DNA from: CAZWEZ01 sp964632795 | GTDB lineage: Bacteria > Pseudomonadota > Alphaproteobacteria > Rhodospirillales > 2-02-FULL-58-16 | Length of the DNA: 64,000 nt | Reading direction: 5' to 3' | Assembly: GCA_964632795.1 (NCBI GenBank) | Contig: CAZWEZ010000003.1 | Coordinates: 1-64,000 of the forward strand | In this document: positions 1 to 9,466 of the stretch, piece by piece | How the letters are laid out: each line of letters begins with the position of its first letter | How positions within the stretch are numbered: position 1 is the stretch's first letter | The notes under the pieces: model-generated | What the model was told of the DNA's origin: nothing | The model's database searches: none | The model's input: only the letters and a program-made list of their open reading frames with translations | Program-made: the position numbers and the translations under genes

Positions 1-1263
1 ATGCCGCAGATGGAGGACTATTACGGCAAGGGGCCGTTCACCTTTACCTACGAGGACCTCCACTCCGAGCAGTCGACGAAATATTCACAGCCCGTCGCAC
101 GGCCGAAATCGATGATCACCGGCGAAGAGGACATCGACCTCACCTACGGCGTCAACTGGGAAGACAACGCCGCCGGCACCCACGAGGGCGGCACCGGCAA
201 GCTCGACTACAATTTTTCCGACATGACGCCGGAGGCGCGGCGGGTGTTTCTCGAGTTTCGCGACTCCTTCATGATGTACCTGCCGCGCATCTGCAATCAC
301 TGCCTCAATCCGGCGTGCGTCGCCGCGTGTCCGAGTGGCGCCGCCTATAAGCGCGAGGAAGACGGCGTAGTCTTGATCGACCAGGACCGCTGCCGGGCCT
401 GGCGGTACTGCCTGTCGGGCTGCCCCTACAAAAAGGTCTATTTAAACTGGCGGACGGGTAAATCCGAAAAATGCCTGTTGTGCTATCCCAGGATCGAAAC
501 CGGGCAGCCTCCCGCCTGCTTCCAGGCATGCCCCGGCCGTATCCGCTATATGGGTCCGCTGCTCTATGACCTGGACCGTGTCGCGGATACGGCCAACGCG
601 CCGGAAACGGAACTCCTCAGGCGTCAGCGCGAGATCATTCTCGACCCCAACGATCCGATTGTCGCCGAGGAAGCGCGGCGGCAAGGCGTCAGCGATTCCT
701 GGATCGAGGCGTGCCGGCGCTCGCCTGTCTACCGCATGGTCAAGGATTGGGAGATCGCCCTGCCGCTCCATCCGGAATTCCGCACCCTGCCCAACCTGTT
801 CTACATCCCGCCGGAAAGCCCGGTGGCGAATGCGGTGGAAACCCGCGGCCATTACGACATGGTCGGCAAGGACAGCGTGCTGCCCAACCTCGAGGAGTTC
901 CGCATTCCGATAAAATACCTGGCCCGTCTGTTGGCTGCCGGAAACGAGGAAGAGGTCGGCAAGGCGCTGAAGCGCCAATTGGCGGTGCGGGTATTCCGGC
1001 GCGCCGAAAGGGTCGAGGGCGTCACCGACGAAACGCCATTACGCGAGGTCGGCCTGACCGTGAAGGATGCGCGCGACATGCACCGTCTGCTGGCACTGGC
1101 CCATTACCATGAACGCTTCGTCATCGCCACGACACGGGCCGAAGAAACCGACAACGCACCCTATATCGAACGCGGTTTCGCCGGGTTTGACGAATTGGCG
1201 CCGGGAAAAACGCCCCGGCGGCGCAAGTCTTTTCACGGGCAGACGCCCGGCGTCGGAAGTTAA
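1..1263 (+). CDS. narH: Respiratory nitrate reductase beta subunit, 5'-truncated by window edge
   Basis: NarH is the iron-sulfur subunit of membrane-bound nitrate reductase. It passes electrons from the haem subunit NarI to the Mo-containing NarG at the cytoplasmic face. The 420 visible residues align from the conserved DDYY-like region to the C-terminus. The usual N-terminus (about 95 residues with the first ferredoxin-type Cys motif) lies upstream, so the ATG at base 1 is most likely an internal Met. The remaining cluster motifs are clear: CNHCLNPACVAACP, the CRAWRYCLSGCP segment in which Trp replaces one cysteine (typical of the 3Fe-4S centre), CLLCYPR and CFQACPGRIRYMG. The segment reading LPLHPEFRTLPNLFYIPP is also characteristic. 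narJ follows 15 bases downstream. Confidence 0.97.
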   Translation: MPQMEDYYGKGPFTFTYEDLHSEQSTKYSQPVARPKSMITGEEDIDLTYGVNWEDNAAGTHEGGTGKLDYNFSDMTPEARRVFLEFRDSFMMYLPRICNHCLNPACVAACPSGAAYKREEDGVVLIDQDRCRAWRYCLSGCPYKKVYLNWRTGKSEKCLLCYPRIETGQPPACFQACPGRIRYMGPLLYDLDRVADTANAPETELLRRQREIILDPNDPIVAEEARRQGVSDSWIEACRRSPVYRMVKDWEIALPLHPEFRTLPNLFYIPPESPVANAVETRGHYDMVGKDSVLPNLEEFRIPIKYLARLLAAGNEEEVGKALKRQLAVRVFRRAERVEGVTDETPLREVGLTVKDARDMHRLLALAHYHERFVIATTRAEETDNAPYIERGFAGFDELAPGKTPRRRKSFHGQTPGVGS

Positions 1264-1278
1264 CTCGGAGAACCGGTC

Positions 1279-1956
1279 ATGGATAAAAACCAGTTAATTT
1301 CGACCTACCGTCTGATTTCGGAACTGTTCCTCTATCCGGAAGATCGCGATGCGGCCCGGATCAAGGCCGGAAAGGGATGGCTCGAGAAGGCGCCAACGAA
1401 GATCAAGACGCCGATCGAGGCGTTCTTCGCCACTCCTGCGGCGATGAGCGCGGAGGAATATGTAGCGACCCTGGAACTGGCGCCGCTGGTGCCGCTTTAT
1501 CTCGGCTCCTACCTCTACGAGGAACCGCAGTCCTGCCGCGGTGCCGGCCTGTCGGGACGCAACAGTTACATGTTGGAACTCGCCAATATCTATCGCCACT
1601 TCGGCGTCGAGTTCGCGGGCCGCGAAATGGCGGACTTCGTGCCGGTCGTTGTCGAGTTTCTCGGCATCAGCCTGGAACGCGGGGATCAAGACCGAATCGG
1701 ATTGCGCCGCTATCTCGTTGAGACACTGCTGATCGAAGGGTTTGAATCGTTGTTGTCGGCGCTCGGCAAGCACGAGAGCCCGTACGCTCATCTGGTCGAG
1801 GCCCTGCGTTTTGCGCTGATCGAGGACATCGCGCAAATGACCGGCGGCCCGATTTGGCAACCGCCGGCCGATGATGGCCGTTCGCACGCCGACACCGCAT
1901 TTTGCGGCCTGCTGGCGACGGACCGTCCAGCTTTAGATAATGGGGTAGAGCTATGA
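1279..1956 (+). CDS. narJ: Nitrate reductase molybdenum-cofactor assembly chaperone
   Basis: NarJ is the dedicated cytoplasmic chaperone that binds apo-NarG and allows Mo-cofactor insertion before the complex docks on NarI. The 225-residue product has the expected family length, is mostly helical and acidic, and carries the typical early segment resembling ISELFLYPEDRD followed by LVPLYLGSYLYEEP and GRNSYMLELANIY. A Shine-Dalgarno-like GGAG lies just before the ATG. Its stop overlaps the narI start by four bases (ATGA), which indicates translational coupling in a narGHJI operon. Assignment rests on position as well as sequence, because NarJ proteins diverge quickly. Confidence 0.93.
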   Translation: MDKNQLISTYRLISELFLYPEDRDAARIKAGKGWLEKAPTKIKTPIEAFFATPAAMSAEEYVATLELAPLVPLYLGSYLYEEPQSCRGAGLSGRNSYMLELANIYRHFGVEFAGREMADFVPVVVEFLGISLERGDQDRIGLRRYLVETLLIEGFESLLSALGKHESPYAHLVEALRFALIEDIAQMTGGPIWQPPADDGRSHADTAFCGLLATDRPALDNGVEL

Positions 1957-2720
1957 CCAACCTACTTTGGGGGGTGTACCCCTATGTGGTTTTCACACTG
2001 TTCTTCGTGGTGCCGATCATCCGCATGGTGTTCAGACCGTATTCCTTCACCACCCGGGCGAGCGGCCTGTTCAACCGCCGGCTTCAGGGCTGGACCATGC
2101 ATCTGTTCCACTGGGGAATCCTTGCCGTGCTCATCGGGCATATTGCCGGCTTCGTCGGCGGATCGCTCGATCTCGATTCCTGGGTCGATCCGGTCTTCTA
2201 CTGGCTGGCGTTGGTCGGCGGCCTGATGACACTGGCCGGATCGATAATCGCCATCACCCGGCGGATAGTCGTGCCGGAGGTGCGCGCCATGAGTTCTCAG
2301 GTGGACGACTATCTTGCCCACATCTTCCTTATCGCGATACTCGGTATCGCCCTGTACCAGGTCATCTTCGAGCAGACTTTCGGGCTGGTGTACGCGGCCG
2401 CACCGTGGTTCGCCAGCGTCTGGGCGTTCTCGCCCGAACCGGAGATAATGGAGGGGACGAGCCTGCTGACCCAGATTCACGTCTTCCTGGCGCTCACCTT
2501 CTTCGCCTACTTCCCGTTTACCAAGATGGTGCACTTCTGGACGCTGCCGATCAATTATTTCGTGCGCCCGTATCAGTTGATGCGCACCAACCGTTTCCAT
2601 TCCGAGAGCCGTTGGGAATTCGCGCTGCGTAGCGACAAATCATACCTGACCTATACGGCATCAATCATCGTGATCGGCATCGTGGTTCTGTCTGCCTACC
2701 TCGTGAATGCTCAGGGTTAA
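1953..2720 (+). CDS. narI: Respiratory nitrate reductase gamma subunit (cytochrome b)
   Basis: NarI is the membrane dihaem cytochrome b that oxidises quinol and feeds electrons to NarH. The 255-residue product has about five hydrophobic segments. Four histidines are spaced like the known haem ligands: His53 and His63 in one helix (ten apart) and His176 and His194 in a later stretch (eighteen apart), matching the E. coli 56/66 and 187/205 pattern. The start overlaps narJ by four bases. A gap of 118 bases separates it from the narK fusion. No FNR-type TTGAT-N4-ATCAA box was found in that gap, so narK may be co-transcribed with the reductase genes or use another signal. Confidence 0.95.
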   Translation: MTNLLWGVYPYVVFTLFFVVPIIRMVFRPYSFTTRASGLFNRRLQGWTMHLFHWGILAVLIGHIAGFVGGSLDLDSWVDPVFYWLALVGGLMTLAGSIIAITRRIVVPEVRAMSSQVDDYLAHIFLIAILGIALYQVIFEQTFGLVYAAAPWFASVWAFSPEPEIMEGTSLLTQIHVFLALTFFAYFPFTKMVHFWTLPINYFVRPYQLMRTNRFHSESRWEFALRSDKSYLTYTASIIVIGIVVLSAYLVNAQG

Positions 2721-2838
2721 TCCGTTGCCCCGTTTCAAGGAAGCAGTGACCTTGAACTTTGCCGTTGCTTTCTTCGCCGGGAGTTCGACCATCCCCGGAC
2801 CGCGCCGGAAGCGACAGCAGTTCAGGGACTAGAGGATA

Positions 2839-5541
2839 ATGACCAGCGATACCCTCCAATACGATAAAAGGAAACAATACACCGTCCTCACCATGAACAC
2901 GGTGGCCTTTACGGTCAACTTCATGGTGTGGACCATGTTTTCCATCATCGGCATCAAGATCAAAGGCGAGCTCGATCTCAACGAAACCGAATTTGGCCTG
3001 CTGGTTGCCACGCCTATCCTCACCGGTTCTCTGGTGCGTTTGCCGCTTGGCCTGCTCACCGACCGGTTCGGCGGGCGTATCGTCTATTTCGTCCAGATGC
3101 TCTTGGTCGCCATCGCGACCTATGGACTGGCCTTTGCCGATCAGTATTGGCAGTACCTCCTCATAGGTCTCTGCATAGGCCTGGCCGGCGGTTCGTTCGC
3201 CATCGGCATCGCCTACACCTCGGCCTGGTTCGGCAAGCAGCAGCAAGGCACGGCGATGGGAGTTTTCGGTGCCGGCAACGCCGGTGCGGCCGTGACCAAC
3301 ATGGTCGCGCCGCTGATCGTCGTGGCCTTGGGGTGGCGCGCGGTGCCCGAAATCTACTCGGCGACGATGCTGGTGATGGCCATCGTCTTTTGGTTTTTCA
3401 CCTATCCCGATCCCTTGATCGAGGATCGCCGGAAGACGGGAAACCTGCCCACTCTTGCCGACCAGCTCGCATCCCTTCGGGATATCCGGGTGTGGCGCTA
3501 TGGTCTTGCTTATTACTTTGTATTCGGTGGATTCGTGGCGCTTGCCCTGTGGCTTCCAAAATACTACATACAGGAATACAATCTTGGCTTCGCCGAAGCC
3601 TCATATATCACTTTGGCTTTTACACTACCATCGGGCCTCATCCGGGCCCTGGGTGGATGGTTCTCGGACAGGTGGGGCGGCGATACCGTTACCTGGTGGG
3701 TGTTTTGGGTTTCCTTGATTTGCCTGTTTTTCCTGTCCTACCCGGCAACCACGTTCAAGGTGCACGGAATATCGGGTGACATTACTTTCGATCTTGCCGT
3801 CAGCGTGTTTTTCTTCACGTTTCTGATCTTCGTCATCGGCATCGCCCTGGGCATCGGCAAAGCCAGCGTCTACCGCAGCCTGGCCGATGAGTACCCGAGG
3901 AACATGGGCTCGGTGGGTGGTTTGGTCGGCGTCATCGGCGGGCTGGGCGGTTTCTCTCTGCCCATCATGTTCGGTATCGCCGCCGACGCGACGGGCGTGC
4001 GCAGCAGTACCTTCATGCTGATGTTCGCCATTCTCGCGGGGGTCATGATCTGGATTTGGCTGGCGGCCAGGCAAGAGCGCCTGGAAATGCTGGAAGGGGA
4101 TCCGGAATACCGAGAACAGGTGTTCCGGGAAGAAGTGCTAGCGGCGGTGCAGCGCAGGCACAGTTGGTTGAGGGATTGGCGCCCGGAGGATGAAGCCTTC
4201 TGGGAGGAGACCGGGCGGGGCATCGCCCTACGCAACCTGATCTTTTCCATGCCGCCGTTGCTGTTGTCCTTCGCGGTGTGGATGGTGTGGAGCGTGGTGG
4301 TCGTCGAATTGCCTCGTATCGGGTTTCAGTTCACGACAAGCGAGCTCTTCTGGCTGGCCGGCGCCCCGGGCATTTCGGGCGCCGTACTGCGGCTCCTCTA
4401 TTCCTTCGTCGTGCCCGTATTTGGCGGCAGAAACTGGACCATCTTCAGCACCGCATCCCTGCTGATTCCGACCTTGTGGATGTCCTTGGCCGTGCAGGAT
4501 CCGGGCACCGATTACGTTGTGTTCGTTGTCATCGCGCTGCTGTGTGGGCTGGGCGGCGGCAATTTCTCCGCCAGCATGGCCAATATCAGCTTCTTCTTTC
4601 CCAAGCGCATGCAGGGCACTGCCCTGGGCTGGAACGCCGGGGTCGGCAATCTCGGCGTCGGCCTGGTGCAGGCGCTGGTGCCCCTGATGATCTACATCGG
4701 CGCCTTCACCATCATGGGCGGCGAGGCCCAGACTTATGTGGATGGCGACTTGGTGAGCAAGGTCTGGTTGCAGAATGCCGGTTTCACTTGGATTCCGTTT
4801 ATCCTGGGCGCCACCATTGCCTCTGCCTTGTACCAGAACAACATTCGCGCGGCTCGCGCGACGTTTAGCGAACAGCTCGTGATCTTTCGCCGCAAGCACG
4901 CTTGGCTGCTGGCCTGGCTCTACACCGGAACCTTCGGCTCCTTCATCGGATTCGCGGCCGCCTTCCCGATCCTTCTCACGGCGCTGTTCCCCGAGGAGGG
5001 GATCGCCAAGTGGGCCTTTGTTGGACCGGTACTGGGCGCTTTGGTCCGTCCGTTCGGGGGGTGGCTGTCCGACCGCCTTGGCGGGGCCAGGGTTACGTTC
5101 TGGAACTTCGCCGTCATGGTGGCGGCGATAATGGGAGCATTGATGTTCCTGCCTTCGGGGTCCGGTGGCAACGAGGTTGCCTGGTTCTTCGCCGCCTTCA
5201 TGCTGATCTTTATCACCACGGGTATCGGCAACGGGTCGGTATTCCGGGTGGTGTCGACCGTTTTCCTGACCTTGCACCAGCGCCGGGCCAAGGGGAAAGG
5301 CAAGGCCGCGCAGGACGCGGCGATTTCCGAGGGCGAGATCGAAGCCTCCGTCGCCTTGGGTTTCACCGCCGCCATCGCGGCGCTCGGGTTGTTCTTCATA
5401 CCGGCGATGGTCGCCATTTCCATCGGGGCCACGGGCACCCCCAGGGCTGCCATGATGTTCTTCACCGTATTCATCGCGACGTGCCTGTTCGTGACCTGGT
5501 GGTGGTACCGGCGCGAAGGGGCGGAGGCCAGGTGCGACTAA
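2839..5541 (+). CDS. narK: NarK1-NarK2 fusion nitrate/nitrite transporter
   Basis: This 900-residue protein contains two complete major-facilitator halves, each about 400-450 residues with about 12 membrane segments. The first half (roughly 1-410) resembles NarK1-type nitrate/proton symporters, with a nitrate-signature motif reading GAGNAGAAVTNM and a later GIGKASVYR. The second half (roughly 460-890) resembles NarK2-type nitrate/nitrite exchangers, with NAGVGNLGVG and TGIGNGSVFR. A cytoplasmic linker rich in charged residues (about 410-460) joins them. Fused NarK of this size and order is known from Paracoccus denitrificans. A GAGG ribosome site precedes the ATG. It sits directly after narHJI, consistent with nitrate import and nitrite export for respiration. 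Confidence 0.93.
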   Translation: MTSDTLQYDKRKQYTVLTMNTVAFTVNFMVWTMFSIIGIKIKGELDLNETEFGLLVATPILTGSLVRLPLGLLTDRFGGRIVYFVQMLLVAIATYGLAFADQYWQYLLIGLCIGLAGGSFAIGIAYTSAWFGKQQQGTAMGVFGAGNAGAAVTNMVAPLIVVALGWRAVPEIYSATMLVMAIVFWFFTYPDPLIEDRRKTGNLPTLADQLASLRDIRVWRYGLAYYFVFGGFVALALWLPKYYIQEYNLGFAEASYITLAFTLPSGLIRALGGWFSDRWGGDTVTWWVFWVSLICLFFLSYPATTFKVHGISGDITFDLAVSVFFFTFLIFVIGIALGIGKASVYRSLADEYPRNMGSVGGLVGVIGGLGGFSLPIMFGIAADATGVRSSTFMLMFAILAGVMIWIWLAARQERLEMLEGDPEYREQVFREEVLAAVQRRHSWLRDWRPEDEAFWEETGRGIALRNLIFSMPPLLLSFAVWMVWSVVVVELPRIGFQFTTSELFWLAGAPGISGAVLRLLYSFVVPVFGGRNWTIFSTASLLIPTLWMSLAVQDPGTDYVVFVVIALLCGLGGGNFSASMANISFFFPKRMQGTALGWNAGVGNLGVGLVQALVPLMIYIGAFTIMGGEAQTYVDGDLVSKVWLQNAGFTWIPFILGATIASALYQNNIRAARATFSEQLVIFRRKHAWLLAWLYTGTFGSFIGFAAAFPILLTALFPEEGIAKWAFVGPVLGALVRPFGGWLSDRLGGARVTFWNFAVMVAAIMGALMFLPSGSGGNEVAWFFAAFMLIFITTGIGNGSVFRVVSTVFLTLHQRRAKGKGKAAQDAAISEGEIEASVALGFTAAIAALGLFFIPAMVAISIGATGTPRAAMMFFTVFIATCLFVTWWWYRREGAEARCD

Positions 5542-5599
5542 CCGGGCGTCGGGCGGCCGGGCGGAGAGCGGGAACAAACAACAGCAATTGGGAAACGAG

Positions 5600-7216
5600 A
5601 TGACCGACATAACGAGATGGGAAATCGAAGATAAAGCTTTCTGGGACACCACCGGAAAGCCCATTGCCAACCGGAATCTTTGGATCTCGATCCCCAGCCT
5701 GCTGTGCGGATTTGCGGTCTGGCTGTACTGGGGCATCATCACGGTGCAAATGCTCAACCTGGACTTCCCCTTCTCCAAGTCAGAGTTGTTCACGCTCTCC
5801 GCCATCGCCGGCTTCACCGGGGCGACGTTGCGGATTCCCAGCACCTTTTTCATCCGCATCGCCGGCGGGCGGAACACCATCTTTTTCACCACCGCGCTTT
5901 TGATGATTCCGGCCATCGGCACGGGTTTCGCCCTTCAGGACAAGGGGACACCGCTTTGGATGTTCCAGGTGCTGGCGCTGTTTTCCGGATTCGGGGGCGG
6001 AAATTTCGCCTCTTCCATGTCCAACATCAGCTTCTTTTTTCCCAAGCGCATGCAGGGACTGGCCTTGGGCTTGAACGCGGGACTCGGCAACGCCGGCGTG
6101 ACGACCATGCAAATCCTGGTGCCGCTGGTGATGACCTTCGGGCTGTTCGGACCGTTCGCAGGCGAACCGATGATCCTCGAGAGCACGTCGGGCACCCTGG
6201 TCGGCAAGATCCCGGCGGGCACGGAAACCTGGATCGCCAACGCCGGGTTCGTCTGGCTGCTGATACTGATCCCCCTGGCCTTCGCCGGCTGGTTCGGCAT
6301 GAACAACATCCGGACCGACGAAGTAACCCCCGAGATCGCCGGCGGCACGGTGGGCGCTTTAGCCCGCATCATGTCGATGCTTGTGGTCGGGTTTCTCACC
6401 GCCGTCGTTGGCCTCTATTTCATTCTTCCCCAGCCGTTCGGATTGGGCATGCCGGGCTGGACCAAGTGGTTCGTGCTGCTTGGCGTCATCGTCGCCACGG
6501 TGGCGCTGCTTTATTACGTATGCTTTTTCGTCAGAGACAACCTTCGGCGCCAGTACGGAATCTTCCACAATAAGCAAACCTGGGTCATGAGCGTCATCTA
6601 TACCATGACCTTCGGTTCCTTCATCGGCTACTCGGCGGCTTTTCCCTTGGCGATCAAGGTTATTTTCGGCTTCCAGCATATCGAGGTGGGCGGCATCATC
6701 AGCCATGACACCATCAACCCGAACGGCCCAAGCGCCCTGATGTACGCCTGGATGGGACCTTTCATCGGCGCCTTTATCCGCCCTGTCGGCGGCTGGATTT
6801 CGGACAAGGTGGGCGGGGCGAAGGTCACTCAGGTCATCACCATCATGATGATCCTGAGCGCGCTTGGCGTCGCCTACTTCATGAAGGCCGCCTACGTTTC
6901 GGCGACGCCGGAGGAATACTTCGTTCCGTTCTTCCTGCTTTTCCTGGTGCTGTTCGCCGGCACCGGCATCGGCAACGGTTCGACGTTTCGCACCATCGCC
7001 ATGATCTTCCCCAAGGAGCAGGTAGGACCTTCTCTGGGCTGGACTTCCGCGGTAGCCGCCTACGGCGCCTTCATCATACCCCAGGTCTTCGGGGAGCAGA
7101 TCAAGGCGGCGACACCGCAGTACGCCCTGTACGGGTTCGCCATCTATTATGGCATCTGCCTGGTGCTGAACTGGTGGTACTACCTTGGGCCGAAGAGGGC
7201 GTTCGACAACCCATAA
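5600..7216 (+). CDS. NarK2-type nitrate/nitrite antiporter (second copy)
   Basis: A major-facilitator protein of 538 residues with about 12 membrane spans. It is closely related to the second half of the preceding fusion: both open with a segment like EDKAFWDTTGKPIANRNL and share the nitrate signatures NAGLGNAGVTTMQ and TGIGNGSTFR. The ATG at 5600 is preferred over an in-frame TTG at 5588, because family similarity starts right after MTDITRWEIEDKAFW. The gene lies 58 bases after the fusion and probably belongs to the same transcript. It looks like a duplicated NarK2 module, giving three transporter domains for one nitrate reductase. The role is inferred from family; transport direction cannot be read from sequence. 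Confidence 0.92.
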   Translation: MTDITRWEIEDKAFWDTTGKPIANRNLWISIPSLLCGFAVWLYWGIITVQMLNLDFPFSKSELFTLSAIAGFTGATLRIPSTFFIRIAGGRNTIFFTTALLMIPAIGTGFALQDKGTPLWMFQVLALFSGFGGGNFASSMSNISFFFPKRMQGLALGLNAGLGNAGVTTMQILVPLVMTFGLFGPFAGEPMILESTSGTLVGKIPAGTETWIANAGFVWLLILIPLAFAGWFGMNNIRTDEVTPEIAGGTVGALARIMSMLVVGFLTAVVGLYFILPQPFGLGMPGWTKWFVLLGVIVATVALLYYVCFFVRDNLRRQYGIFHNKQTWVMSVIYTMTFGSFIGYSAAFPLAIKVIFGFQHIEVGGIISHDTINPNGPSALMYAWMGPFIGAFIRPVGGWISDKVGGAKVTQVITIMMILSALGVAYFMKAAYVSATPEEYFVPFFLLFLVLFAGTGIGNGSTFRTIAMIFPKEQVGPSLGWTSAVAAYGAFIIPQVFGEQIKAATPQYALYGFAIYYGICLVLNWWYYLGPKRAFDNP

Positions 7217-7570
7217 TACCAACCTGCGTGGATAAACACCCATTGTGATGGCGTGTCGATTTCGGCAACCGGCCGGCCGGCAACCCCCCCGTGGGGCATC
7301 AACCTGTTTATTTGGTATCGCGTCGGCGGCCCTGTGTACCGAAATGAAAGGGTTTGTCGAACATCGGTCCAAACTTCCTGAGCGCCGATAGGGGAATGGA
7401 TTTCGCGAGCTACAATTCGTCCACCGGGAGACCGTCGCTCGTGGCAAGATGATCGTCCCCAGTCGAGGGCACTGTTAACGGCTACCTATGGCTCTGCGAC
7501 CTTTTTGAGCCTGGTCGCCTTCTCACCAGTTCGCCAAAGGACGTTCCAATGCTAGCTGCGCTCGTCCGAA
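7217..7570. other. Intergenic stretch, no gene recognised
   Basis: After the nitrate transporter there is no open frame with recognisable protein similarity. A GC-rich palindromic patch (CCGGCCGG near 7275) is present, but no convincing terminator with a T run. The segment leads into a dispersed repeat and a transposase remnant and marks the start of the disturbed accessory zone. Confidence 0.5.
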
Positions 7571-7715
7571 TGTCCGGTTTTGATGCTGTGGACGGCTCCC
7601 ACCACCGGCATCGCAATGTGCCAAAGTGCGGTTGCTGTTGCGGAGCGGCTTGAGTCTGCTTATGGCTATCAGCAGCGGTTCCAGGCTACCACAGGTCACG
7701 TCCGCTTACCTACAG
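7571..7715 (+). repeat. Dispersed non-coding repeat, copy A
   Basis: Matches two other places in the window (22676-22800 on the same strand, 24530-24709 on the opposite strand). Shared blocks are a leading part around GTGGACGGCTCCCACCA (copies A and C) and a core around CAGGCTACCACA at about 7662-7693 (all three). No conserved reading frame runs through the copies, so this behaves as a non-coding or decayed element. It lies directly upstream of an IS1380-type transposase remnant. Confidence 0.7.
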
Positions 7716-7808
7716 CAAGCCGACCTTCAAGCCCAGTTCGACCGCTTAGGGGCCGACAACGGACCATCTTCGGCGCGGTCCAGATAGTCCGGAGGTGACC
7801 CGAAGCTG

Positions 7809-8006
7809 ACTCTAGCCTTGCCGAAGGTGGTGGAGCATTGGTCATTGATGACGTTACGGGAGAAGCTAGTCAAGATCGGGGCTAAAGTGGTCCGCCATGG
7901 CCGATACGTCACGTTCCAATTGGCCGAGGTGGCGGTGCCCCGGAACCTGTTTCGGGAAATCTTGCGGCGGATCGATGAATTGCGACGAAGACCCGCTCCG
8001 GCGTAG
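7809..8006 (+). mobile_element. IS1380-family transposase C-terminal remnant
   Basis: Only the last 65 or so residues of a transposase survive, reading through LREKLVKIGAKVV and YVTFQLAEVAVPR to a natural stop. This block is characteristic of the C-terminus of IS1380-family transposases. A stop codon at 7809 closes the frame on the upstream side and no N-terminal or catalytic part is present. The element is therefore dead. It is one of at least five transposase fragments between 7.8 and 31 kb. Confidence 0.75.
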
Positions 8007-8269
8007 GCCGAGGAAATCGACGGCAAGGTGAAAATGATGGGAAAGGTGCGTCTGGATGACAGAAAATATGGGCAAATGGCCTTCCGGACACAGTAAAACC
8101 GAAAAATCAGGCCATCGGTTGGCTGCGGAGAAAATTCCGTTCCCTCGATGGTGACACTGAGGTATGATTTCCGCGAACCTGGAGGTTATCTGGGGAATGT
8201 CGGCTTACACCACGCCCAGGGACACGACCCAGCCGTCTCACGCTGTGGCCAAAATGGAGAAAGGAAAAG

Positions 8270-8887
8270 ATGATCAATATCAACAATGCTACGCACGAAC
8301 ACATTTGCCCAGGCTCGCATGGCCATGCGTTCGAGGTGAAGAAAGGCGAATACTTTCGTTTTACCGACCTGGCAGGCCAGCAACCGGTCGATTTCTGGGC
8401 ATTCAACAAGCAAGATCCGATGGAGCACCTCTCGGTTTGTCATACACGGGTCGCGAATCTCAGCATGGAGGTCAAGCCGGGACAGTCCGCAGTCACGTCG
8501 AAACGCCGGCCTATCGTGACGATGATCGAGGACAACTCCCCGGGACAGCACGACATGCTGCTGGCCGCTTGTGACATCACGCGTTTTGAGACGCTCGGCC
8601 ACGAAGGCTATCATCGCAACTGTCAGGACAACATGCATGAGGCGCTCGGTAAACTCGGCATCGAGCTACCCTTCTCGCCCCAGCCATGGAACCTCTTCAC
8701 TCACTTCCCTTGGACGTCGGACAAGAGGATCGAACTGCTTTCACCAGATACGAAGCCAGGCGATAGCATCGTGTTCCGGGCGGAGATGGATTGCATTGTC
8801 GCGATCTCAGCCTGCCCGCAGGACGTCACCCGGATTTGCGGCGACGAGAACACGGACGTCAAGGTTGAAGTCGGAGTCGTCAAATAG
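8270..8887 (+). CDS. DUF1989 / urea carboxylase-associated family protein
   Basis: A 205-residue soluble protein of the DUF1989 family, members of which are often encoded beside urea carboxylase, aminomethyltransferase-like or allophanate genes. Typical features visible here are the early GHAFEVKKGEYFRFTDL-like segment, GQQPVDFWAF, the middle LLAACDITRFE followed by CQDNM, and a Cys-containing end around SACPQDVTRICGD. No urea carboxylase lies next to it. The ATG at 8270 follows a purine-rich AGAAAGGAAAAG. The gene stands alone between a transposase remnant and a convergent XRE regulator, so it may be a leftover of a larger nitrogen-catabolism cluster. The biochemical function is unknown. Confidence 0.85.
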   Translation: MININNATHEHICPGSHGHAFEVKKGEYFRFTDLAGQQPVDFWAFNKQDPMEHLSVCHTRVANLSMEVKPGQSAVTSKRRPIVTMIEDNSPGQHDMLLAACDITRFETLGHEGYHRNCQDNMHEALGKLGIELPFSPQPWNLFTHFPWTSDKRIELLSPDTKPGDSIVFRAEMDCIVAISACPQDVTRICGDENTDVKVEVGVVK

Positions 8888-8917
8888 TTCAGCTGAAAGA
8901 TGGGTTCAAAACCCTAA

Positions 8918-8933
8918 GAGCCTATCCGAATAA
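8918..8933 (+). repeat. IS-terminus-like 16-mer GAGCCTATCCGAATAA
   Basis: The 16-mer recurs with one change (GAGCCTATCTGAATAA) on the minus strand at 29556-29571. Both lie just outside intact genes. The GAGCCT start resembles termini of IS5-type elements, but no transposase sits beside either copy, so these may be solo ends. Confidence 0.35.
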
Positions 8934-9040
8934 CCCTTTATTTGCCAATTTGAGTATTCCTTCCAACCAGATTTAGGGGTCCTTTGGGGGCCGTTGGCGT
9001 TGGAGGACGTTGGCGGCGCGGTAGATGTCGAGGCCGGAGG

Positions 9041-9466
9041 TCACTTCTTGTCATCCGATTCAGCCAGGGTCTGAAACAACTCCAGTAGGCGATCCAGGAT
9101 CTCTTCGGAGCAGGCGGAGAAGGCCCGAACGAGTTCAAGCGTTTCCCGCTTGGTACTCAACTGATTCTTGAACTTGCTGCGGCCTCCAGCACCTTCAAAG
9201 AACCACTCGACCGGAACACCAAGGATGCAGGATAATTCCCACAGCCTGGAGGCCCCTATTCGGCTGGTTCCTCGCTCGTACTTATGGATTTGTTGGATGG
9301 TTATGCCGACGCGTTTCCCAAGATCATCCTGGATCATGCCCGCCAATATCCGATGCTCACGGAGCCGCCGGCCGACATGAACATCGACAGCTCGGGGACC
9401 ATCTCGATAGACAACGTGATCGTGGCGCTTCCTGATCTTCACTTTTGGTTCCATCTTCGATGCCAT
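9041..9466 (-). CDS. XRE-family transcriptional regulator
   Basis: A 141-residue DNA-binding protein with a helix-turn-helix of the Cro/C1 type at about residues 31-86, including the recognition-helix pattern around VGITIQQIHKYERGTSRI. A short C-terminal tail rich in acidic residues follows. The chosen start (ATG at 9466) has an AGAGGG ribosome site and leaves only a basic leader before the HTH; a longer frame from 9541 lacks a well-spaced site. Such XRE proteins are common in Alphaproteobacteria as regulators of small metabolic or stress operons. The target is unknown; it is convergent with the DUF1989 gene and transcribed away from the Rid gene. Confidence 0.85.
   Translation of the reverse strand: MASKMEPKVKIRKRHDHVVYRDGPRAVDVHVGRRLREHRILAGMIQDDLGKRVGITIQQIHKYERGTSRIGASRLWELSCILGVPVEWFFEGAGGRSKFKNQLSTKRETLELVRAFSACSEEILDRLLELFQTLAESDDKK

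Noticed and set aside
4228..5922. 564-codon minus-strand frame opposite the NarK genes
   Set aside because: Antisense shadow of membrane-protein codons; composition is Gln/Gly/His-rich with no motifs.
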